This document shows positions 56,201 to 63,919 of a stretch of DNA of 64,000 nt, piece by piece. The translations under genes and the position numbers were made by a program. Under the pieces are notes generated by a model. That model did not search any database, was not told the DNA's origin, and worked only from the letters and a program-made list of their open reading frames with translations. The DNA comes from Pseudomonas sp. NC02 (GTDB lineage Bacteria; Pseudomonadota; Gammaproteobacteria; Pseudomonadales; Pseudomonadaceae). The stretch spans positions 2,046,001-2,110,000 of the forward strand of contig NZ_CP025624.1 in assembly GCF_002874965.1 (NCBI RefSeq), given 5' to 3'. Each line of letters starts with the position of its first letter. The first letter of the stretch is position 1.

Positions 56201-56210
56201 TTGTATACAA
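56201..56210. promoter_or_regulatory. Candidate GntR-type operator before the AzgA-like permease
   Basis: TTGTATACAA, identical to the puuE site, in an AT-rich stretch upstream of the permease gene. Confidence 0.6.
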
Positions 56211-56262
56211 ATAAAGCAAATAATGTTTTCTATTTTGTGTGCGAAAGGGGATGAAAGGCAAT

Positions 56263-56697
56263 TCAGGATTGGCCACTGAGTGCCTTGTTTACCGCCAGCC
56301 AGCCTTCTACCGCCGTCTCGCCTGCCTCGGCAAACGCCCGTTGCAGCAGCTTTACCTGTTCGCGCCGCAGCGATTGTTCGAAACGCCGGCCTTCCTCGGT
56401 CAACTCCAGCAGGCGCTTACGCTTGTCGGTCTCGGACGCCACGCTGTCCACCAGGTGCATTTCCTGCAGTTGGCGCAACGGCATGTTCAGCGCCTGTTTG
56501 CTTACGCCGAGCAGTTCCAGCAGCTCCTTGACGCTCAAGGCCGGGTAGCGCGCGATAAAAAACACGATGCGTTGATGCACCCGGCTCAAGCCGCGGCGCT
56601 CCAGCATTTCGTCAGCCTTGGCGGTGAACGCCTGGTAGCCGAAGAAGAAGGCTTCCATGGCGGTTTGCTGGCTGGTCTGGTTTTTAAGGTCAAGCAT
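56263..56697 (-). CDS. MarR-family transcriptional regulator
   Basis: 144 residues. The winged helix covers about 35-105 (RVHQRIVFFIARYPALSVKELLELLGVSKQALNMPLRQL, then a basic wing DKRKRLLELTEEG). It has no Cys, so it is not a thiol sensor of the OhrR kind. It is divergent from the aminotransferase gene. Its start codon lies inside one of two GTCAA-N5-TTGAC palindromes, so autoregulation is likely. The ATG at 56658 is an alternative start; neither has a good ribosome site. Confidence 0.85.
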   Translation of the reverse strand: MLDLKNQTSQQTAMEAFFFGYQAFTAKADEMLERRGLSRVHQRIVFFIARYPALSVKELLELLGVSKQALNMPLRQLQEMHLVDSVASETDKRKRLLELTEEGRRFEQSLRREQVKLLQRAFAEAGETAVEGWLAVNKALSGQS

Positions 56698-56745
56698 ATT
56701 GACGTATCTGCCCAAGTCGTCGTAATTTCGGTCAAGCAGTTTGAC
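56689..56745. promoter_or_regulatory. Paired palindromic operators between marR and aminotransferase
   Basis: GTCAAGCATATTGAC (56689-56703) and GTCAAGCAGTTTGAC (56731-56745) share GTCAA-N5-TTGAC and the following GTAT. Their centres are 42 bases apart, four helical turns, on the same DNA face. Confidence 0.65.
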
Positions 56746-56779
56746 GTATTTTCCCCAGGCTTTGCTACCGGTGACCCTT

Positions 56780-57946
56780 ATGGCCTTCTCAGAACGTGTT
56801 TCGCGTCTTAAAAGCTCCCTGATCCGTGAAATCCTCGCGGCGGCGCAAAAGCCGCAGGTGATGTCCTTCGCCGGTGGCCTGCCGGCCGAAGTGATGCTGC
56901 CCACGCTGGATTGGGAAGGCATGCCGCTGAATATCGGCCAATACGGCATGAGCGAAGGCGAGCCACAGTTGCGTGAATTGCTGGCGGCCGAGGCGCGGGT
57001 GCTGGGTATTGCCTGCGATGCGCGCCAGGTCATGGTGGTCAGCGGCTCCCAGCAAACCCTGGACCTGGCGGCCAAGCTGTACATCGACAAGGGCACCAAA
57101 ATCCTCCTGGAAGGCCCGACTTACCTTGCGGCATTGCAGATTTTCCAATTGTTCGGCGCCGATTGCCTGACCGTACAGCTTGAGGCGGACGGTCCGGACC
57201 TCAGAGCCTTGCGCAGCAGCCTTGAGCAGCATCGCCCGTCCTTCGTCTACCTGATCCCGACGTTCCAGAACCCTTCGGCGGTGCGCTACAGCGATGCCAA
57301 GCGCGAGGCCGTCGCCGCGTTGCTGGACGAGTTTGGCGTAACCCTGATCGAAGACGAACCCTACCGCGAACTGACCTTCGACGGCGGCAGCGCACAACCC
57401 ATCGTCAGCCGGCTGAAAAAGGCCAGCTGGATCTACACCGGCACCGTATCCAAGACCTTGTTGCCCGGCCTGCGGGTCGGCTACCTGATCGCCAGTCCGG
57501 ACCTGTTCCCGCACTTGCTCAAACTCAAGCAGTCAGCCGACCTGCACACCAACCGCGTTGGCCAGTGGCAGGCGATGCAATGGATCGGCACCGAGAAATA
57601 CCAGCATCACCTGGTAGAGTTGCGCAGCTTTTACCGAGGCCGGCGCGACGCTTTCCAGGCTGCACTGGCGCGGCATTTCAGCGACCTGGCCGACTGGCAA
57701 ATACCCCAGGGCGGATTATTCTTCTGGCTGACCTTGAAACAGCCGCTCGATACCCGCACCTTGTTGGCACCTGCGCTCGACCAGGACATCGCGTTCATGC
57801 CCGGTGAACCGTTCTTTTCCGAGCCGGACAATCATCACGGTCACCTGCGGCTCAATTTCAGCCATATCGACCCGGCGCGCTTGGACGAAGGTCTCAAGCG
57901 TCTCGCTGCGGTGGTCCGTCAAGCACAGCACGCGCAAGCGGCATAG
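56780..57946 (+). CDS. PLP-dependent aminotransferase (2-aminoadipate/MocR-like class I)
   Basis: 388 residues. The PLP lysine is Lys225 in GTVSKTLLPGLRVGYL; IPTFQNPSAVRYS, EDEPYRELTF and NFSHIDPARLDEGLKRL place it with LysN/ARO8-type and MocR-related aminotransferases, here without a GntR domain. Substrate unknown. The ATG at 56780 gives the natural N terminus. A GST gene follows after 10 bases, so the two form an operon, probably controlled by the divergent MarR protein. Confidence 0.87.
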   Translation: MAFSERVSRLKSSLIREILAAAQKPQVMSFAGGLPAEVMLPTLDWEGMPLNIGQYGMSEGEPQLRELLAAEARVLGIACDARQVMVVSGSQQTLDLAAKLYIDKGTKILLEGPTYLAALQIFQLFGADCLTVQLEADGPDLRALRSSLEQHRPSFVYLIPTFQNPSAVRYSDAKREAVAALLDEFGVTLIEDEPYRELTFDGGSAQPIVSRLKKASWIYTGTVSKTLLPGLRVGYLIASPDLFPHLLKLKQSADLHTNRVGQWQAMQWIGTEKYQHHLVELRSFYRGRRDAFQAALARHFSDLADWQIPQGGLFFWLTLKQPLDTRTLLAPALDQDIAFMPGEPFFSEPDNHHGHLRLNFSHIDPARLDEGLKRLAAVVRQAQHAQAA

Positions 57947-57956
57947 GGGAGCCTCC

Positions 57957-58559
57957 ATGTACAAGGTCTACGGCGATTACAAATCGGGCAACTGCTACAA
58001 AGTCAAACTCATGCTCAGCCTGTTGGGCATCGACTATGAGTGGATCGATGTCGACATCCTGAAGGGCGATACCCAGACCGCGGAGTTCCTGGCCAAGAAC
58101 CCCAACGGCAAGATCCCGGTGCTGGAGCTGGAAGACGGCACCTGCCTGTGGGAGTCCAATGCGATTCTCAACTTCCTGGCCGACGGCAGCGAGTTCCTGC
58201 CCAGCGAACCGCGCCTGCGCACCCAGGTTCTGCAGTGGCAGTTTTTCGAGCAGTACAGCCACGAGCCGTACATCGCGGTGGCGCGGTTTATCCAGTTTTA
58301 CCTGGGGCTGCCGGAAGATCGCCTGGAGGAATACAAGAAGCTGCACAAGGGCGGATACAAGGCCCTGAAGGTGATGGAGCGCCAGTTGCAGTTGACGCCG
58401 TATCTGGTGGGCGACCAGTTCTCGATTGCCGATGTGGCGCTGTATGCCTACACCCATGTGGCGAATGAAGGTGGTTTTGACCTGAGCGCCTATCCGGGCG
58501 TGCAAGCCTGGTTGAAGCGCGTGGCCAGCCATCCCAAGCATGTGCCGATGCTGGGCTGA
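57957..58559 (+). CDS. Glutathione S-transferase family protein
   Basis: 200 residues. Thioredoxin-like N-terminal domain (1-78) with YGDYKSGNCYKVKLML, GKIPVLELEDG (cis-Pro) and WESNAIL (Glu-Ser for glutathione), then an all-helical domain with SIADVALYAYTHVA as N-capping box. It probably conjugates or reduces a compound with glutathione. GGGGA lies 6 bases before the start. Confidence 0.92.
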   Translation: MYKVYGDYKSGNCYKVKLMLSLLGIDYEWIDVDILKGDTQTAEFLAKNPNGKIPVLELEDGTCLWESNAILNFLADGSEFLPSEPRLRTQVLQWQFFEQYSHEPYIAVARFIQFYLGLPEDRLEEYKKLHKGGYKALKVMERQLQLTPYLVGDQFSIADVALYAYTHVANEGGFDLSAYPGVQAWLKRVASHPKHVPMLG

Positions 58560-58572
58560 AATGCGGTCAAAA

Positions 58573-58664
58573 ATGTGGGAGCGGGCTTGCTCGCGAAAGC
58601 GGTGGATCAACCAACCTATGCATTGGCTGACACACCGCCTTCGCGAGCAAGCCCGCTCCCACAT
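58573..58664. repeat. REPIN
   Basis: Both arms are of the ATGTGGGAGCGGGCTTGC type and intact. The element ends one base before the LysR stop codon region. Confidence 0.95.
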
Positions 58665-59561
58665 TCAGTTTTGCGGTGCGCCGGGTAATTCTTCACTGAG
58701 CAACTCAAAACAGCGCTGCGCCGCCGGGCTCAACGGCTGTCCACTGCGACTGATCAACCCGATCTCCCGGTTCACCCCCGGATGATCAATGGTAATCCGC
58801 TTCAACCCCTCCAGACTGTCCGCCGCCGATTCCGGCAACACACTGATCCCCAAGCCCTGCCGCACCAACGCCAACACGGTCGACATGTAGTTGGCCTCCA
58901 TCCCCGCGAGCATCGTCAGGCGTGTTTCATCGAACAACGCGTCCACCTGTTCCCGCACGCTGCTGTCGCGGCCGGTGAGGATGATCGGCTGGTCGGCCAG
59001 TTGCTCCAGGCTCAACTTTGCAAAACGAGTCAGCGGATGATCCAGCGGCACGAACGCACATAACCGATCATTCAGCACCGGCACAAACGCCAGTCCATGA
59101 CTCAGCCGCGCCCGCACACCAATACCGAAATCCACCTCGCCCGAACGCACTTGCGCATGAATGCGGTGAGCAACCAGGTCATGCAAGCGCACCTCGATCC
59201 CGGCAAAACGCTCGCGAAACAGGCGCAGGGCGGGAGGCAACGCGCCGGCGCACACGGAGGGCAGGGCGGCGATGGTCACCACGCCTCGTCGTAGCGCTGC
59301 CAGGTCACGGGAGCCGGTGACGATGTTGTCCAGGTCCAGCAACAGCTTCTCCATCGGCCCGCGTGCATCCAGCCCGGCGGCGGTGATGCTGACGTGGCGC
59401 GGGCTGCGGTCGAGCAGCGCGACGCCCAGCCATTCCTCCAGTTGTTGCACCTGCACGGTCAGCGCCGAGGGCGACAAATGCAGTTCGTTGGCGGCCTTGG
59501 TAAAGCTGCCCGTGCGGGCAACGGCGAGAAACGCCTGGATATGCTGGATCGAATTTTTCAT
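58665..59561 (-). CDS. LysR-family transcriptional regulator
   Basis: 298 residues. HTH at 1-60 (FLAVARTGSFTKAANELHLSPSALTVQVQQLEEWLG), then a substrate-binding domain (GVVTIAALPSVCAGALPPAL, GLGISVLPESAADSL). It is divergent from the CitMHS transporter gene with 131 AT-rich bases between, the classical arrangement for LysR control of that operon. Effector probably a carboxylate taken up by the transporter (inference). Confidence 0.9.
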   Translation of the reverse strand: MKNSIQHIQAFLAVARTGSFTKAANELHLSPSALTVQVQQLEEWLGVALLDRSPRHVSITAAGLDARGPMEKLLLDLDNIVTGSRDLAALRRGVVTIAALPSVCAGALPPALRLFRERFAGIEVRLHDLVAHRIHAQVRSGEVDFGIGVRARLSHGLAFVPVLNDRLCAFVPLDHPLTRFAKLSLEQLADQPIILTGRDSSVREQVDALFDETRLTMLAGMEANYMSTVLALVRQGLGISVLPESAADSLEGLKRITIDHPGVNREIGLISRSGQPLSPAAQRCFELLSEELPGAPQN

Positions 59562-59692
59562 TTTTATTTTGCTCGAGCGTTTTGTTTTTTCGAATGTGGA
59601 GTGCCGAATATTCCAATTTACAAAGCCTAACGCGATTCCAATACTCCAGGGAAAACAATAACCGGCCGAAAACGCCGTTCTGGAGCTACCCC

Positions 59693-60985
59693 ATGCTCGC
59701 TACCCTGGGTGTCATCACCATCCTGTGCCTGCTCACTGCCGTCATGAGCAAACGCCTGTCGCCACTGGTGGCCCTGATCGCCTTGCCGATCATCGCCGCG
59801 CTGCTGGGCGGTTTCGGCCTGCAAACCAGCGCCTTCATCATCACCGGCATCAAGAACGTCGCCCCCGTGGTGGGGATGTTTGTGTTTGCGATCCTGTTCT
59901 TCGGGATCATGACCGATGCCGGCATGCTGGATCCAATCATTGATCGCATCCTGCGCACGGTAGGGACGCGTCCTACAAGGATCGTCGTCGGTACCGCGAC
60001 CCTGGCCCTGCTGGTGCACCTCGACGGCTCCGGCGCGGTGACCTTCCTGGTGACGGTGCCGGCGATGCTGCCGCTGTACACGCGGCTGGGAATTGATAAA
60101 CGCATCCTCGCGTGTGTGGCGGCGATGGCGGCCGGGGTCAACTTCCTGCCGTGGACCGGCCCGGTACTGCGTTCCTCGGCGGCGCTGCACGTGCCGGTGG
60201 CGGACTTGTTCCAGCCGCTGATCCCGGTGCAGATCGTCGGCCTGGTCTTTGTATTCGCCTGCGCCTGGTGGCTGGGCCACCGGGAAGAAAAACGCCTGGG
60301 CCTGGGCGCTGGTTCCAGCGTGGACGCCGTGCCGCAACGGGTGCTCAGCGACGATGACATTGCCCTGCGTCGCCCGCGGCTGTTCTGGGTCAACCTGGTC
60401 CTGACGGTACTGGTGATGGTGGTGATGATCGCCGGTTGGGTCGACCCGGTGGTGATGTTCATGCTCGGCACCGTGGTGGCACTGTGCATCAACTACCCGA
60501 ACGTCGACGCCCAGCGCGCGCGGATCGACGCCCACGCAAAAACCGCCCTGACCATGGCCAGCATCCTGCTCGCCGCCGGTGTGTTCACCGGCATCATGCA
60601 AGGCACCGGCATGCTCAAGGCCATCGCCGAAGTGGCGGTGGCGCAGATTCCGGCGGGCCACGGCAAGTTGATCCCGGCGGTGGTGGGCTTCCTGTCTATG
60701 CCGCTGAGCATGCTGTTTGACCCGGATTCCTACTACTTCGGCGTGATGCCGGTGATCGCCGAAGTCGGCAAGGCCTTGGGCGTCGACCCGCTGCAAGTGG
60801 CCCAGGCCTCGTTGCTGGGCGTGCACACCACCGGCTTTCCGGTCAGCCCGTTGACGCCTGCGACCTTCCTGTTGGTGGGCCTGTGCAAGATCGAATTGGC
60901 CGATCACCAGCGCTTCACCATCCCCTTTCTGTTTGCCGCGTCGGTGTTGATGACTCTGACGGCTTTGCTCCTGGGAGTGATTTGA
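59693..60985 (+). CDS. CitMHS-family citrate/divalent-metal or carboxylate symporter
   Basis: 430 residues with about twelve membrane helices. LVHLDGSGAVTFLVTVPAMLP, GVNFLPWTGPVLRSSAALH and SMLFDPDSYYFGVMPVIAE are CitMHS blocks. Family members import metal-citrate complexes with protons; some relatives carry other tricarboxylates. The ATG at 59693 with GGAG 8 bases upstream is preferred. The next gene starts one base after its stop. Confidence 0.88.
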   Translation: MLATLGVITILCLLTAVMSKRLSPLVALIALPIIAALLGGFGLQTSAFIITGIKNVAPVVGMFVFAILFFGIMTDAGMLDPIIDRILRTVGTRPTRIVVGTATLALLVHLDGSGAVTFLVTVPAMLPLYTRLGIDKRILACVAAMAAGVNFLPWTGPVLRSSAALHVPVADLFQPLIPVQIVGLVFVFACAWWLGHREEKRLGLGAGSSVDAVPQRVLSDDDIALRRPRLFWVNLVLTVLVMVVMIAGWVDPVVMFMLGTVVALCINYPNVDAQRARIDAHAKTALTMASILLAAGVFTGIMQGTGMLKAIAEVAVAQIPAGHGKLIPAVVGFLSMPLSMLFDPDSYYFGVMPVIAEVGKALGVDPLQVAQASLLGVHTTGFPVSPLTPATFLLVGLCKIELADHQRFTIPFLFAASVLMTLTALLLGVI

Positions 60986-60986
60986 A

Positions 60987-62318
60987 ATGAAAACCTTGCG
61001 CATCGGTTCCGGTGCCGGCTACTCCGGCGACCGTATCGAACCTGCGGTGGAATTGGCCGAACAGGGCGACCTGGATTACCTGGTCTTCGAATGCCTGGCC
61101 GAACGCACCATCGCCCTGGCGCAACAGGCGCGGATAAGCGATCCGCAAGGCGGTTACGACCCGCTGTTGAGTGAGCGCATGCGCCGCGTGCTGCCCTTTG
61201 TCGGCCAGCCCGACGGGCGCCGGCGCCTGCGGGTAATCACCAATATGGGCGCGGCCAATCCGGTGGCGGCGGCGGTTGAAGTGCGGCGGATTGCCAGTGA
61301 ACTGGGGCTTAACCTCAAGGTGCTGGCGGTGGTTGGCGATGACGTGCTTGAGACCTTGCGTGCCCAGCCGGAGCAGTTGCTCGACAACGGTCAGACCCTT
61401 GGCTCGTTGGGCGAGCGATTGATTTCCGCGAACGCCTATTTGGGCGCCGACGGCATTATCGACGCCTTGCGCGCCGAGGCCGACGTGGTGATCACCGGCC
61501 GGGTGGCAGACCCTTCGCTGTTCCTGGCGCCGCAGATGTTCGAATTCGGCTGGGCTGCGGATGATTGGCAACGGCTGGGGCGCGGCACGCTGGTGGGGCA
61601 TTTACTGGAATGTGCGGGGCAGGTCAGCGGTGGCTACTTTGCCGATCCGGGCTTCAAGGATGTGGACGACCTGGCACGCCTGGGCTTTCCACTGGCCGAG
61701 ATTGACGCAGACGGCGAGGCCTTGATCACCAAGGTCGCAGGTTCCGGTGGGCGGGTCAGCCGTGCCACGTGCACCGAACAATTGATCTACGAAGTGCACG
61801 ACCCGGCGGCCTACCTCACACCGGACGTGTGCGCGGATTTTTCCCAGGTGGCGTTTACCGAAGAAGCCGTGGACCGGGTGCGTGCCCACGGCGCGAGCGG
61901 ACGGCCACGTCCCGAAGCGTTGAAAGTCAGCGTCGGTTATCTGGACGGCTGGATCGGTGAGGGGCAGATTTCCTACGGTGGCCCGGGCGCGGTCGCTCGT
62001 GCGCAACTGGCTCGCGATGTGGTCCTGAAACGCTTGGAGTTGACCGGCGTGCGCATGCAGGACGTGCGTGCCGAATTGATCGGCGTCGACTCCCTGCACG
62101 GCCCGCGCAGCACGGTTGAACCGTGGGAAGTGCGCCTGCGCATCGCCGCCCGCTGCGCAGAACGCAGCGAGGCGGTGCGTGTCGGCAATGAAGTGGAAAC
62201 CCTCTACACCAACGGCCCTTCCGGCGGCGGTGGCGCCAGCAAGAGCCTGCGCCAGGTGGTGGCGGTGGCATCGTTGCTGCTGCCTCGTCACGCGGTCAAC
62301 CCGAGGATCGAAGCATGA
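60987..62318 (+). CDS. AtuA-type (DUF1446) acyclic terpene utilisation family protein
   Basis: 443 residues. RIGSGAGYSGDRIEPAVELAE, DYLVFECLAERTIALAQ, ITNMGAANPVAA and VITGRVADPSLFLAP are the DUF1446 blocks. AtuA is needed for citronellol and geraniol growth in P. aeruginosa but its reaction is unknown. Here no carboxylase or acyl-CoA genes accompany it; it is instead coupled to a carboxylate transporter, so the terpene label should not be taken as function. Its stop overlaps the next gene by 4 bases. Confidence 0.85.
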   Translation: MKTLRIGSGAGYSGDRIEPAVELAEQGDLDYLVFECLAERTIALAQQARISDPQGGYDPLLSERMRRVLPFVGQPDGRRRLRVITNMGAANPVAAAVEVRRIASELGLNLKVLAVVGDDVLETLRAQPEQLLDNGQTLGSLGERLISANAYLGADGIIDALRAEADVVITGRVADPSLFLAPQMFEFGWAADDWQRLGRGTLVGHLLECAGQVSGGYFADPGFKDVDDLARLGFPLAEIDADGEALITKVAGSGGRVSRATCTEQLIYEVHDPAAYLTPDVCADFSQVAFTEEAVDRVRAHGASGRPRPEALKVSVGYLDGWIGEGQISYGGPGAVARAQLARDVVLKRLELTGVRMQDVRAELIGVDSLHGPRSTVEPWEVRLRIAARCAERSEAVRVGNEVETLYTNGPSGGGGASKSLRQVVAVASLLLPRHAVNPRIEA

Positions 62319-62635
62319 AGCTGCACACCCTGGCCCACTCCCGAACGGGAGACAAGGGCGACACCTCGAACATCTCGATCATCGCGTATCGGGCCGAGGA
62401 CTATCCGCTGCTCTGCGAGCAATTGACGGCTGAGGTGGTGGCGGCATTTTTTGCGCCGTTGCTGGAGGCGGGAGCTGCACCGGTGCGGCGTTATGAACTG
62501 CCCAATGTGCAGGCACTGAACTTCGTGTTGCCGGGGATCCTGCGAGGCGGGGTGACGCGGTCGCTGGCGCTGGACGCCCATGGCAAGTGCCTGGGCTCAG
62601 CATTGCTGGATCTTGAATTGGCAATACCAAACTAA
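62315..62635 (+). CDS. AtuA C-terminal-domain-like small protein
   Basis: 106 residues. LAHSRTGDKGDTSNISIIAY is the conserved opening of the ferredoxin-fold domain that forms the C-terminal end of longer AtuA proteins. ATGA overlap with the DUF1446 gene indicates coupled translation, so the two chains probably act together as a split AtuA. No catalytic residue can be named. The REPIN that carries the insertion sequence begins at its stop. Confidence 0.83.
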   Translation: MKLHTLAHSRTGDKGDTSNISIIAYRAEDYPLLCEQLTAEVVAAFFAPLLEAGAAPVRRYELPNVQALNFVLPGILRGGVTRSLALDAHGKCLGSALLDLELAIPN

Positions 62636-62718
62636 TGTGGGAGCGGGCTTGCTCGCGAAGGCGGAGTATCAGCCACTACGTCTGTGGCTGATACTCCGCC
62701 TTCGCGAGCAAGCCCGCT
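62635..62718. repeat. REPIN interrupted by the IS110-family element (left part)
   Basis: ATGTGGGAGCGGGCTTGC opens a 42-base arm ending GTATCAGCCAC, with a 7-base loop at 62677-62683. The matching right arm runs to AGCCCGCT at 62718 and then breaks off. The missing end CTCCCACA reappears at 63894-63901, on the far side of the insertion. Confidence 0.93.
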
Positions 62719-62730
62719 TGTATGCTAGGA

Positions 62731-62890
62731 CTTGAAGGGAGGAGGAGGGACAAAGCCCGATTCTGACTGTTGGCGCAGTACAGACCGTGGGAGATTTCGC
62801 CCCTCCTCCTTTCACCCAAGCGCCGATAAAGAATGCATCTGGCTATGACCGACGATAGGAACAAGCCTGCGCCTCTGGGTGAGCCCTTCA
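62731..62890 (+). ncRNA. Predicted IS110 bridge RNA with target-binding and donor-binding loops
   Basis: Two stem-internal-loop modules can be drawn by hand. Target module: stem 62741-62749 with 62801-62809 (GGAGGAGGG/CCCTCCTCC), inner hairpin TCTG-ACTG with CAGT-A-CAGA (62762-62769, 62776-62784). In its internal loop AAGCCCG (62753-62759) equals the left target flank and GTGGGAG (62787-62793) is the reverse complement of CT plus CCCAC on the right. Donor module: CACCCA/TGGGTG (62813-62818, 62876-62881) and GCGC/GCGC, inner hairpin CTAT/ATAG; AGAAT (62830-62834) equals the element's right end and ACAAG (62861-62865) complements CT plus TGT at its left end. Family basis: bridge RNA of IS621. 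Confidence 0.75.
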
Positions 62891-62922
62891 AGTGCTCAAA
62901 ACCATAGCCCGGAGGAAGTCCC

Positions 62923-63870
62923 ATGGCAATGCCAGTTCCTGTCTCAAAGCCGATCGTTGGCGTCGATGTTGCTAAAAATGAGCTGGTGATTTACCACGCC
63001 GAACTCGATCTGCTGGAAGTAATCCCGAACAACAAAACCGCCATTAAAAAATGGCTGAAGGCCCTACCGGGCACCGTGGCAGTTGCGATTGAAGCTACCA
63101 ACATCTATCACTTGGAGTTCGCTGATCTCGCCTATGAAGCTGGCTGCGTGATCTACATGGTGGGTGGATATGAGCTCAGCCATTATCGTAAAGGTGTGAA
63201 TATCCGGGCTAAAACCGACGCCCAGGATGCCAAATTGCTCGCTCGCTATTTAAAAAACGAAGCCGATGAACTTCGTCCCTGGACGCCGCCATCTCCTCTG
63301 TATCGCCAGCTTTTGAGTCTTTTCCGCCGCCGGGCGGCGCTGGTCCAGGCACGCGTCAGCCTGACTCAAAGCTGGGCGAATGAGCCGTTACTGAAGGCCT
63401 CTTTTACCGAGCAGGTGAAGTCGATGCAAAAGCTAGAAGGCCTGATTGAAAAGATGATCGGTGATCGCCTGAAAGAAGCTGGACTGTCGGATCAGCTAAA
63501 GCGTTGCTTGAAAGTTGAAGGTATCGGTTTTTTGACTGGAGCCCGCTTGGTTACTAGCTTTCAACGAGGTGATTTTAGAAACGCAGACGCTTTCATCGCC
63601 TTCTTGGGCATGGATTTACGCGTTTCTAAGTCAGGACAGAAAGATAATCGTCGTAGCTTGAGCAAACGTGGCGACTCAGAAGCTCGGCGTCTTTTGCACA
63701 ACGCAGCGATGGCAGCTAGCCGAACGGCTGCATGGAAGGAGTTTTATCAAGCGCAACGGGCGCGGGGTTACAGCACCACTCAGGTGCTGGTAATGCTGGC
63801 CCGCAAGCTTGCTCGAGTGGTATTTGCCTTGCTAAAAGGACAAAGCGAATACCAACCAAAGGTTGGTTGA
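62923..63870 (+). CDS. IS110-family transposase (bridge-RNA-guided recombinase)
   Basis: 315 residues, complete. The N-terminal RuvC-like domain carries the DEDD set as Asp15 (VGVDVAKNE), Glu58 (AIEATN), Asp99 and Asp102 (TDAQDAKLL). The C-terminal Tnp domain holds the helix-hairpin block VEGIGFLTGARLV (about 198-210) and FLGMDLRVSKSGQ, where Ser235 or Ser237 is the likely catalytic serine. Family knowledge: the protein binds its bridge RNA and recombines target and donor at a shared core dinucleotide. GGAGG 7 bases before the ATG is a strong ribosome site. Codon use is less GC-biased than in neighbouring genes. Confidence 0.93.
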   Translation: MAMPVPVSKPIVGVDVAKNELVIYHAELDLLEVIPNNKTAIKKWLKALPGTVAVAIEATNIYHLEFADLAYEAGCVIYMVGGYELSHYRKGVNIRAKTDAQDAKLLARYLKNEADELRPWTPPSPLYRQLLSLFRRRAALVQARVSLTQSWANEPLLKASFTEQVKSMQKLEGLIEKMIGDRLKEAGLSDQLKRCLKVEGIGFLTGARLVTSFQRGDFRNADAFIAFLGMDLRVSKSGQKDNRRSLSKRGDSEARRLLHNAAMAASRTAAWKEFYQAQRARGYSTTQVLVMLARKLARVVFALLKGQSEYQPKVG

Positions 63871-63893
63871 GGGTTGCCCCTCAACCATAGAAT

Positions 63894-63901
63894 CTCCCAC
63901 A
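63894..63901. repeat. Right remnant of the interrupted REPIN
   Basis: CTCCCACA, the end expected for the REPIN arm that stops at 62718. The next base is C where the repeat usually has T. Confidence 0.8.
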
Positions 63902-63919
63902 CTGGATCCTCGCTGTTTG

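Larger units (their letters stand above)
62719..63895 (+). mobile_element. IS110-family insertion sequence inserted in a REPIN
   Basis: About 1177 bases. It has a 204-base left non-coding end, one transposase gene and a 25-base right end. There are no terminal inverted repeats. A CT dinucleotide lies at both boundaries (62717-62718 and 63894-63895), as expected when a CT core is the crossover point; removal of one CT plus the element restores the REP sequence AAGCCCG-CT-CCCACA. Long left end and short right end fit the IS110 rather than the IS1111 subgroup. The transposase frame is intact, so the element may be active. Confidence 0.9.

Noticed and set aside
61000..62635. Acyclic terpene degradation cluster from the AtuA-like gene
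   Set aside because: No geranyl-CoA carboxylase, dehydrogenase or other atu/liu genes are nearby; the partner is a citrate-type transporter.
62635..62718. CRISPR-like or attachment-site repeat
   Set aside because: Repeats in the window are scattered single palindromes without spacers or cas genes, and no integrase or tRNA accompanies them; they are REPINs.
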